NCBI RefSeq assembly: GCF_000340435.2
Contig: NZ_CP011883.2
Location: 2,402,687-2,466,686, forward strand
DNA: 64,000 nucleotides
From: Mycobacterium haemophilum DSM 44634
Lineage (GTDB): Bacteria; Actinomycetota; Actinomycetes; Mycobacteriales; Mycobacteriaceae
Reading direction: 5' to 3'
A program made the position numbers and the translations under genes. Shown here piece after piece: positions 24,658 through 32,800 of the stretch. The notes under the pieces are model-generated. The model was not told the DNA's origin and did no database searches. It was given only the letters and a program-made list of their open reading frames with translations. How positions within the stretch are numbered: the first letter of the stretch is position 1; each line of letters starts with the position of its first letter.

Positions 24658-25113
24658 ATGATGCCCACACATCGTGTCACAGACGACGTGACTGCTTTCG
24701 TGGTTACGGCCAAGGTCACCCGCACACCGTTTGGCATCGATGACGACGTGTTCGCTGCCTGGGTCGGCAACGAAAGCGATGAGCCGGGAGGCGAACTTCC
24801 CGACCCCAGTGATGGCTGTGCCGGTTCGGCCTTGTCGGACTTGGTCTATGAGGCGCTCAGTGCTGGTGTGCTCGTCGGTGACCCCGCGATCGAACTCAAC
24901 GTCCACGATAGCGGTGCCGGATACCTCGTGCGACTCAATAATGCCGCTGGCCGCCAGCAGTTGGTCGGCCTGACCAGAGGATGGCACGAACTGCACTGGC
25001 CACCAAAAGATCTCACCCCTAGTGAACACGCACGCTACTACCTGCAGCAAGTCTGCGATGTCGCCAACGCGCTACTCAACGACTCGCTAGATCCGCTTCG
25101 ACTTCCCGCATGA
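24658..25113 (+). CDS. Hypothetical protein, divergent from the HTH-ImmA operon
   Basis: A 151-residue acidic soluble protein (MPTHRVTDDVTAFVVTAKVT at the start; later LVRLNNAAGRQQLVGLTRGW). I do not recognise a family. There is no signal peptide or transmembrane helix. GC-rich codon use like its neighbours and a GGAG six bases before the tandem ATG ATG start (24658/24661) support it as a real gene. It shares the palindrome-rich promoter with the HTH-ImmA-membrane operon, which suggests it is controlled by that HTH protein and may be a fourth component or output of the cassette (inference). Confidence 0.65.
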   Translation: MMPTHRVTDDVTAFVVTAKVTRTPFGIDDDVFAAWVGNESDEPGGELPDPSDGCAGSALSDLVYEALSAGVLVGDPAIELNVHDSGAGYLVRLNNAAGRQQLVGLTRGWHELHWPPKDLTPSEHARYYLQQVCDVANALLNDSLDPLRLPA

Positions 25114-25432
25114 TGACATCATGCCTGGGTCTAAATCATCGGAGTCGCCAGACGTCTCGTTGCAAACTGCGAGCACGGCGGCCCCCTCGCCCGGGGGCAC
25201 CGGCCAGCAACATTGGGCGAGGCTAGCCAAACATCGCTTACACCGGGAAGACCCAGTCGAATGGTTCCTTCTCGTTAGTTAGAGGCTGAGGTGTTGGCAT
25301 TGTTGCCACCAGGGGTTCAGCGTGATGAGATCCCAACCGGGTGGGCCGTAGTGGGGTGCGCCGGTAAGAATCGTGTCACCAGCCGCGAACAAGCATTGGT
25401 GATGGGCGTGGTTTGCAGTGTAGCTTCCGCGC
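25114..25432. other. Gap without recognisable gene
   Basis: No gene is supported here. A 66-codon open frame (25291-25491, starting GTG or TTG-like MLALLPPGVQRDE) has no recognisable similarity and runs over the transposase remnant in another frame. Short TGATG-A-CATCA just after the preceding stop could be a weak hairpin. The stretch is probably debris between the unknown gene and the Tn3 remnant. Confidence 0.4.
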
Positions 25433-25576
25433 GTGACGAGGGACTTGGATCAGGACGGGCTGATCGACCGGTGGACGCTTGTCGGCGATGAGCTGGAGTT
25501 AGTTTCGGGCAAGCAGGGTGTAACCCGGTTGAAGCTTGCTCTGCTGCTGCGGTTTCTAAAAGTCCCAATCTGTTAA
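25433..25576 (+). mobile_element. N-terminal fragment of a Tn3-family transposase
   Basis: A 47-codon frame from GTG reads VTRDLDQDGLIDRWTLVGDE and then LELVSGKQGVTRLKLALLLRFLK before a stop. This matches the extreme N-terminus of Tn3/Tn4652-type TnpA proteins (the LIERWTL--DEL-L---K-G--RLGFALLLKF pattern of DUF4158). The remaining 900 or so residues of a TnpA are absent. It lies 13 bp before a resolvase remnant, the usual partner gene of Tn3-type elements, so both are probably relics of one transposon. Confidence 0.65.
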
Positions 25577-25589
25577 CGAATTCCGGTAC

Positions 25590-25919
25590 ATGTCAGGCAT
25601 GGTGAGCACACCAGCACACCCCGCCGACGGACTCGAACTCGGCTACGCCCGCGTCTCCACCAACAAGCAGAGTCTGGAACGTCACTCGACGCCCTCGCCA
25701 AGGCCGGACTACCCGAGGAACGGATCTACGTCGACAAGAGCACCGGCGCGACCGTCAACCCGGCCCGGCCTGACCAAACTGCTCGAGTACGCACGCCCCG
25801 GCGACACCATCGTGACCTACACCCTCGACCGGCTCGGCCGGAACCTTCGCGAAGTGCTGAATCTCGTCCACGACCTCAACGAGAAGAAGATCGGTATGCG
25901 TACGCTGGCCGACCGATAA
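25590..25919 (+). pseudogene. Frameshifted, truncated serine resolvase
   Basis: The frame starts with LGYARVSTNKQSLE, the catalytic-Ser motif of serine recombinases, and ends with RPGLTKLLEYARPGDTIVTY and TLDRLGRNLREVLNLVHDLN. Between them the conserved sequence TSLDALAKAGLPEERIYVDK is present only in another frame. So a frameshift after SLER and a compensating one before RPGLTKLL have occurred. It stops after GMRTLADR; the linker and C-terminal DNA-binding helix-turn-helix are missing. It cannot be an active recombinase. Confidence 0.8.
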
Positions 25920-25956
25920 CTTCAGTTAGACATGTAAGTGAGGCTAAGCTGGGGCA

Positions 25957-27129
25957 ATGACTTCACTTCGCCCCGTCACCTACGAGAACGTTCGTTGGAA
26001 ACCACAGGGGAGGCGGTACGCGAGCGCGGCGCTGCCCAAGTACGGCACCTACCACCCCGCTGTGCCGGCTAACATTGCTGACCTGGTCCTGGACTTGCCA
26101 CCGCCCGTGTTCGCAGACGCCGAGTCCGCAAGCCACGAGATCATACGTTTCGATGCCGAACTCGGAGGCGACATCGCACCGTTTGCCGCCGTATTGCTGC
26201 GGTCGGAATCTGCCGCAAGCTCGCAGATCGAGAACTTGACTGCATCAGCCCGCGCTATCGCCGAGGCCGAGCTGCCCGGTGGCAAGGCCAAGCGCAACGC
26301 TGAGATGATCGTCGCCAACACCGCTGCGATGCAAGCAGCGGTCGCCCTGTCCGACACCGTTGATGCCGACGCCATTCTGGCGATACACCGCGCGTTGACG
26401 GTCAACGAGCCACGCCATACGCCAGGAGAATTCCGCACCGAGCCAGTGTGGATCGGCGGCGGCTCCACCCCCATCGGCGCAACATTCGTCGGCCCGCGCC
26501 ACGGAGTGGTCCCCGGCGCGATTGGCGACCTAATCGCCTTCGCACAGCGCACCGACGTTCCCACGCTGCCGCAGATCGCGGTGGGCCATGCACAGTTCGA
26601 GACCATTCACCCCTTCACCGACGGGAACGGGCGCACGGGACGCGCATTGGTACAAGCCATGCTGCGCAACAAAGGCCTGACCCGCCAGGTGACGGTGCCG
26701 GTCTCGGCCGGGCTGCTTGCCGACACAGGCGCTTACTTCGCCGCACTGACCACCTACCGCGATGGTGACGCCGGGCCGATTGTCGAGTGCTTCTCGCAGG
26801 CCAGCGTCCTGGCTATCGCGAACGGACGTCAACTGGTCGCCGACCTTCACGGTATTCGGGAGACCTGGAACGGCGTGATCACCGCGCGGTCCGACTCGGC
26901 GGTGTGGAAGGTCGCGGATTTGTTGACTCGCCGTCCGGTCGTGAACGCTGCGCTACTGGCGCAGGAGCTGGGCATCGAGTCCACCAACGCGCACCGCTAC
27001 CTCAACCCGCTCACCGAGGCGGGAATCCTCGTTGAGACGACCAGTGGACCCCGCAACCGAGTGTGGCGTTCCCCTGAAGTGCTCGCCGCGCTCGACGCGT
27101 TCGCCGAGCGGGCCGGGCGGCGAGGCTGA
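25957..27129 (+). CDS. Fic-domain protein (class II, AMPylator type)
   Basis: A 390-residue protein. The active-site motif HPFTDGNGRTGR (His218) is intact and canonical. The flap before it (GEFRTEPVWIGGGSTPIG) is typical. Residues 88-93, SSQIEN, match the inhibitory helix motif [S/T]xxxE[G/N]; being N-terminal to the Fic core this makes it class II, self-inhibited with Glu92 as the blocking residue. A winged-helix-like C-terminal region (DLLTRRPVVNAALLAQELGI, then AHRYLNPLTEAGIL) could bind DNA or a partner. Fic proteins transfer AMP or related groups to protein targets; the target is unknown. It is the only intact gene of the right part of the island and is followed by a strong hairpin. Confidence 0.93.
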   Translation: MTSLRPVTYENVRWKPQGRRYASAALPKYGTYHPAVPANIADLVLDLPPPVFADAESASHEIIRFDAELGGDIAPFAAVLLRSESAASSQIENLTASARAIAEAELPGGKAKRNAEMIVANTAAMQAAVALSDTVDADAILAIHRALTVNEPRHTPGEFRTEPVWIGGGSTPIGATFVGPRHGVVPGAIGDLIAFAQRTDVPTLPQIAVGHAQFETIHPFTDGNGRTGRALVQAMLRNKGLTRQVTVPVSAGLLADTGAYFAALTTYRDGDAGPIVECFSQASVLAIANGRQLVADLHGIRETWNGVITARSDSAVWKVADLLTRRPVVNAALLAQELGIESTNAHRYLNPLTEAGILVETTSGPRNRVWRSPEVLAALDAFAERAGRRG

Positions 27130-27140
27130 TCGCCGTTTTC

Positions 27141-27174
27141 GTGGGCGGGGTCAACTGAGCTGACCCACGCCCAC
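27141..27174. terminator. Hairpin terminator between the Fic gene and the convergent Rv2047c-like gene
   Basis: GTGGGCG-GGGTCA (27141-27153) pairs with TGACCC-A-CGCCCAC (27161-27174): 13 base pairs with a single bulged A and a 7-nt loop. It begins 11 bp after the Fic stop codon and 18 bp before the convergent gene's stop. There is no long T-run, as is usual for mycobacterial terminators. It can work in both directions. Confidence 0.75.
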
Positions 27175-27191
27175 CACTCGGCGGCACAGGT

Positions 27192-29858
27192 TTATGAGCG
27201 GTCGACGTGCCGGCTCTGGTCACTGACCGGAAGCGGCGAGATGTCTTCAGCAGCCATGTCGAGCACGCGGATCTCCCCCGCGCTGCCGTCGATCTCGACA
27301 AGCGCACCGGGCGGGAGACGGCGAGTGGCGCCCTGGACGTCAACCACACAGGGGAACCCGAACTCGCGGGCCACCACGGCGGCGTGTGACATTGGACCGC
27401 CGAGCTCGGTTACCACAGCCGCGGCGTAGCAGAAGGCCGCGGTGTAGCCGACATCGGTGACCTCGGCGACCAGAATCTCGCCGGGTTGCAGGTCGTCGAT
27501 GGTCTCGGGCCGCACGATCCGCACCCGGCCGCGGACCCGTCCGCCGCAGACTCCGACACCGCGCAGCGTGTCCCCGACGCCCAACGAGCTCGACGACGTG
27601 GTCGATGGCTGCCAGCTGCCGCTGAATACTGTCGGCGGAACGATGGCTGCCAACCTGTGTTGTTCGGCTCGGCGTCGGCCAACCAGTCCCGCAACGTCCG
27701 CCGGCAGTCGGTCAAGTTCGTCGAGCTCGTCGACCAATAGGTAGAACACGTCATCGGCGGTGCCGAAAACACCGGCGTCGGTCAGCCGGCGCCCATACTC
27801 ACGCAGCAGACCGCGCAGCACCCAGATGGCGCGCACCATTTTGTCGCGGCGGACTTCGCGGTCGCGGAGTTGGCGCGCGGCCAGCAACGCAACAGGTCTG
27901 GCCCGCAACGGAATCCGCGCATGCTGGGGCGGCGGCGCAGCAGGCGCGCTCAATGCCTTGGCCACCATGCGGACCAGCAATTCGGGATCGTCGGCGTAGC
28001 TGGTCGACAGCATCTCAACCTCGGCCGGACCTCGATGCCCGATCAGCGCCAGTTCGGCCAGTACCGCAGCATGAAACTCAGGAGCCTGGACAGCCAACAC
28101 ATCAAGGCGCTTGCCGAGTTCAGCCAGCAGGCGTGTTACGTTCGGGTCGCGCCGCGCCGCGCTGACCAGTCGTTGCACCGCCTCCACCGATCGCGCACTG
28201 ACCAATTCCGGCCCAGCCTGTGGCGCGGCATCTCGCCCACACAGGCCCCGCAACAACACATTGAACGCAGCGCACAACATGAATGACCCCGAGGCCAACA
28301 CCCAGCCGTGCACGACGTGATCACGTGCCAACAAGATCAAACTCAGTAACCGGCGATCGTCGAGTTGGGTGACATCAACGCCGGCAAGATGTTCCAGACG
28401 ATCGACATCATCGATGTAGTCGCGGGTGTCTCGGGGTGAACCGGCGCTCAGGCCAATGAGGTTGCCGCCGAAGACCCCGATGTTGCGGAGGGTACGCAGC
28501 TGCTTTCGGACTCGGCTGGATTCAGAAGGCGGACGTTGCGCACCGAAGATCGGCAACGACGCCATGCTGGGCCCAAAGAATCCACTGTTGCTGATGATGG
28601 TTGCGGGTTTCGCGAATGGAACGGTTTCGGCCATGAAATGCCCCGACGTGATGCCCCCATACAGCCGGTGGGCGAACACCGCGACGGTGCGCATGGCGAT
28701 TTCCCGCTGAATCACGCCACCGGGCCGCAATCGTTCGGCAATGCCCACGCCGCCGGCGCGCAGGCCACGCACGGTCACGGACGCCGACGACGGCGAGAAC
28801 GGGCCGGGCAGGGCCTCGGACAAATTGGTGGCCAGGAAGGTTGGGAAACGCGGGTCGATTGGGGTGTCGAATTCGCCGTTATCTCCTTCTGGGCCAACAA
28901 ATCTAGGCACCACCCCGTCTTCAGACGGCACGTCGACGGCAGGCAAGTCCTGGATATTGGCCAATCGCCAGGGCACTGACACCAGCCGCTCACCCAACGA
29001 AACCCGGCCGCGCACCGCCAATGCGAAGTCGTCGACACATTCATCGGCGTTCCAGGCCGGCACGAATCCCCACTCGTCGCGCAGCCGTGAAGTATCCATC
29101 AATGGTGCGCTCTGCAGGAGTTCTAGCTCGGCCAATAAGCTGAGGCGTCGCAGTACCGTCAACCGCGAGCCCAGCGGCACGATCGGCCGCCTGAGTGTGG
29201 CGGCGATCTGACGAAGCGTCGTCTCACCCGGTGCCGCGAGATTGACTGGGCCGCTATCGATCTCGGTGTCCATGATCGCGCGGATGAACAACCGAAGCGC
29301 ATCGCCGGTGTGGATCACCTGCAGGGCGCGATCGGCGCCGATGTCGGGAATCATCGGCAAGGCCAGCACCCGACGCACCCAGTTGTCAACTCCTCGGCCG
29401 ACGACTAGCGCCGAGCGGACCGCAACCCATTGCACGCCGGAGGCCGCCAGCATCTCCTCAACGCGGGCCTTGTGGAGGCCGTCGGTACTGGCCGATGTCA
29501 TCGCATCGTCCTCGGTTGCCGGCGCCGTTGCCGCACCATAGACGTGCGCCGAGGAAGCGAAAACGATGCGTCTGGCTCCTGTCTTGGCCATCGCGTCCAG
29601 GACGTTGCGTGCACCCTCGATATTGACCTGGTCCTGTGGGCGGCGCGCCCAGGCGCAGTGCGCGACGACGTCCGCGCCGCTGACGGCACGCCCAACCGCG
29701 ACCGCGTCCCGGATGTCCGCTGCGACGAAACCGGCTGCACTCGACCAGCTTTCGGGCCGGTGACGAGCAATCCCCACGACATCGTGGCCCTGGCTGAGCA
29801 GTCTGGCTGCCAGGCCGCGGCCGAGCACTCCGCTTGCCCCAGTGACCGCGATTCTCAC
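27192..29858 (-). CDS. Fusion of NAD-dependent epimerase/SDR domain with PEP-utilising-type swivelling domain (Rv2047c-like)
   Basis: This is an 888-residue protein. Residues 1-300 are an atypical SDR/epimerase with the dinucleotide motif VTGASGVLGRGLAARLL. Residues about 450-750 are helical and include REVRRDKMVRAIWVLRGLLRE and FGTADDVFYLLVDEL, as seen in PEP-synthase/rifampin-phosphotransferase relatives. The C-terminus carries the phosphohistidine-type motif ELGGPMSHAAVVAREFGFP (His825). No ATP-grasp nucleotide-binding domain is visible, so phosphotransfer from ATP is doubtful. The start lies nine bases after the pks12 stop, so the two are one operon and a role in mycoketide or lipid assembly is a reasonable guess. 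Its function in M. tuberculosis is not known to me. Confidence 0.85.
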   Translation of the reverse strand: MRIAVTGASGVLGRGLAARLLSQGHDVVGIARHRPESWSSAAGFVAADIRDAVAVGRAVSGADVVAHCAWARRPQDQVNIEGARNVLDAMAKTGARRIVFASSAHVYGAATAPATEDDAMTSASTDGLHKARVEEMLAASGVQWVAVRSALVVGRGVDNWVRRVLALPMIPDIGADRALQVIHTGDALRLFIRAIMDTEIDSGPVNLAAPGETTLRQIAATLRRPIVPLGSRLTVLRRLSLLAELELLQSAPLMDTSRLRDEWGFVPAWNADECVDDFALAVRGRVSLGERLVSVPWRLANIQDLPAVDVPSEDGVVPRFVGPEGDNGEFDTPIDPRFPTFLATNLSEALPGPFSPSSASVTVRGLRAGGVGIAERLRPGGVIQREIAMRTVAVFAHRLYGGITSGHFMAETVPFAKPATIISNSGFFGPSMASLPIFGAQRPPSESSRVRKQLRTLRNIGVFGGNLIGLSAGSPRDTRDYIDDVDRLEHLAGVDVTQLDDRRLLSLILLARDHVVHGWVLASGSFMLCAAFNVLLRGLCGRDAAPQAGPELVSARSVEAVQRLVSAARRDPNVTRLLAELGKRLDVLAVQAPEFHAAVLAELALIGHRGPAEVEMLSTSYADDPELLVRMVAKALSAPAAPPPQHARIPLRARPVALLAARQLRDREVRRDKMVRAIWVLRGLLREYGRRLTDAGVFGTADDVFYLLVDELDELDRLPADVAGLVGRRRAEQHRLAAIVPPTVFSGSWQPSTTSSSSLGVGDTLRGVGVCGGRVRGRVRIVRPETIDDLQPGEILVAEVTDVGYTAAFCYAAAVVTELGGPMSHAAVVAREFGFPCVVDVQGATRRLPPGALVEIDGSAGEIRVLDMAAEDISPLPVSDQSRHVDRS

Positions 29859-29867
29859 TGTTGCTGC

Positions 29868-32800
29868 CTAATCGTCATCGTTCATGAAGGCCGCGTTGAC
29901 CAGGTCATCGAGGTCCATGTCCGCGATGTCTTTTTCCGTGGTCTGCTCGCCGACCGGGACCTGCCCGTTGCCGTCGGCGTCATTGGCCAACCCGAGCAAC
30001 AGGTCCAACACTCCCGCCTGTCGAAGACGCTTGACCGGAATGGACGCCACGACCCGCTGGATTTCGGCTTCCCCGGGCGCCGCGGCCGGGGTGCCGTGCT
30101 GCACGGCACCGACGAGTTCTCGGCGCATGTAGCCGGCCAGCGCGGCCGAGTTCGGGTAGTCGAAGATGAGCGTCGGTGACAGCGATAGACCGGTGGCGGC
30201 TTTGAGCCGGTTGCGCATTTCGACCGCGGTCAGCGAGTCAAAGCCCAACTCCTGGAACGCCTTGTCGGGGTCGATCGCCTCGGGGCTGGAGTTGCCCAGC
30301 ACGGTGGCGATATGAGAACGCACCAGATCCAACAGAACCGCGTGTTGCTCGTCTTCGGACAGCCCTTCCAGGCGTTGCAGTAGAACCGATTTCGACTTCG
30401 CCGCAGCTAGCGAGTCGTCGACCTGTCGCCGAGTCGGCGCGTTGATCAAGTCGACGAACATCGGAGGCAGCGTGCCCCCATCGAACTTGGCCCGTAACGC
30501 GGCAAAGTCGATGTAGGCAGGCAGCAGGAATGGTTGGTCGACAATCATCGCGGTATCCATCAATTCCAGCGCCTGATCCGAGGACATCGCGACAATTCCG
30601 TCCCGACCGAAGCGGGCCCGGTCGGCGACACCCAGTCCCCCGGTCATCGCGCTGGCCTGATCCCACAGACCCCACCCCAGCGACATCGCCGGCAGCCCAT
30701 GGGCCCGCCGATGCACAGCCAGCCCATCAAGGAACGAGTTAGCCGCCGCGTAGTTGCCCTGACCCGACGAACCCACCAACCCGGCCATCGACGAAAACAT
30801 GACAAACGCCGACACATCCAAGTCGCGGGTCAACTCATGCAGGTTCCAGGCCGCATCCACCTTGGCCCGCAACACCACATCCACCCGCTCCGGCGTCAAC
30901 GACGAAATCACCGCATCGTCAAGCACCCCGGCCGCATGGATCACCGCCGACAACGGCCGCTGCACTCCGATATCGGCAATCACCTTGGCCAATGCCGCCC
31001 GATCCGCGGCATCACACGCCACCACCTGCACCTCGGCACCGGACGCGCTCAGCTCAGCCACCAGTTCCGCGGCGCCCGGGGCGTCCGGACCGCGCCGACT
31101 CACCACCACCAGATGACGTGCCCCATGACGCGCCACCACGTGGCGAGCCAGCGCCGAACCCGCCATCCCGGTCCCGCCGGTGATCAACACGGTGCCCGCC
31201 GTCCACGCATCCGGCATCGTCATCACGACCTTGCCGACGTGGCGCGCTTGACTCAAATACCGTAACGCGGCGGGCGCACGTCGCACGTCAAACGTTGTCG
31301 CCGGCAACGGCCGCAGCACCTCGTCGTCAAATAGCGCGGCCAATTCGGCGAGCATCTGCGCAATGCGCTCTGGCCCGGCTTCGAAGAGGTCGAAAGCACG
31401 GTAGCGCACACCGGTGTGCTGTTGGGCGACCACTGCTGGATCACGGATATCGGTCTTACCCATCTCCAAAAACACCCCACCGGGGGCAACCAGACGCAAC
31501 GATGCGTCCACGAAATCACCGGCCAACGAGTCCAACACCACATCCATGCCGCGCCCGCCGGTAACCTCCCGGAACTTGTCCTCGAACTCAAGGCTTCGCG
31601 AATCAGAAATGTGATCCTCGTCAAAGCCCATGGCCCGCAAGGTGTCCCACTTACCTCGGCTAGCGGTCGCGAACACCTCCAACCCCAAATGCCGAGCCAA
31701 CTGCACCGCCGCCATCCCCACCCCACCAGTGGCGGCATGCACCAACAACCGCTGCCCTGACTTCATGGCGGCCAAGTCCATCAGCGCGTAATAAGCGGTG
31801 GCGAAAACCACCGAAGTGGTCGCCGCGGCGGTGAATGACCATCCCGTCGGCATCTTGACCAGCAGCCGCTGGTCGGTAATCGCGATCGTTCCGGTGCCCT
31901 CGGGGAACAGGCCCATCACCCGGTCGCCGACCGCGAAACGCCCATCGTTAGAGGCGGTTTCGGAGCCAGTTTCCGGGCCAGTTTGCAAGACGACGCCCGA
32001 CGCCTCGACACCCATGACCGCATTCTCGTCGGGATACAGACCCAACGCGATCATGACGTCGCGGAAGTTGGCGGCGATGGCCGACAAAGCAACCCGGACT
32101 TGCCCGGGCTGCAGCGGCGCATCAGCGTCGGGAATCCGCTCCAGCCGCAGATTCTCTAGGGTGCCCGAACTGCTCATACCCAACCGCCAGGGGCCGTCCC
32201 CGGGCGGCACCAAGACACCATTAACTGTGCGGCTGCCATGCACTCTGGCGGTATGCACCGTTTTACCGCGCAGCAGCACTTGCGGTTCGCCGGCTGCCAA
32301 GGCCGCAGCTACCGCCTCAGCAGCTAGATCTCCCAGGGGGATATCAGTGTCGACAAGCACAATCCGGCCGGGATGCTCGGTCTGCGCCGACCGCACCAAC
32401 CCCCACACCGCCGCGCCCGCTAAGTCGGTGACGTCCTCCCCCGGCAACGCGACGGCGCCCCGGGTCACCACCACCAACGTCGCCACCCCGTCGGAGGCCA
32501 ACCATGACTGCAATACTCCGAGCACGGACCGGGTAGCGGCGTATACCTCCGCCACGACATCACTGGCGACTGGCACCGACTCGAACAGTAGTGCCGTCGG
32601 CGTAGCTTCGCTGGCGTCTGCCTCCCCCAAAGCCATGGCGCCCCAAGCACACACCGACACCGGTGTTGGCGTGGTTGCGGGCTGCGGCGACCAGACCACC
32701 TCAAAGAGCCGGTCTGGACCCGAGTTCGACACCGCGGCCAGTAACTGCTGATCGGTCACCGGCCGGGCCACCATCGAAGCTACCGAGAGCACTGGCAAGC

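Noticed and set aside
25291..25491. 66-codon frame before the Tn3 remnant
   Set aside because: No recognisable similarity, and it overlaps the transposase fragment in another frame.
21550..27174. Reading the island as a prophage or an anti-phage defence island
   Set aside because: No integrase, capsid, terminase, restriction or CRISPR genes are seen; ImmA/IrrE and Fic alone do not prove defence or phage origin.
31798..32751. 317-codon plus-strand frame opposite pks12 module 2
   Set aside because: Ser/Thr/Pro-rich shadow of the ER-DH region with no recognisable domain or ribosome-binding site.
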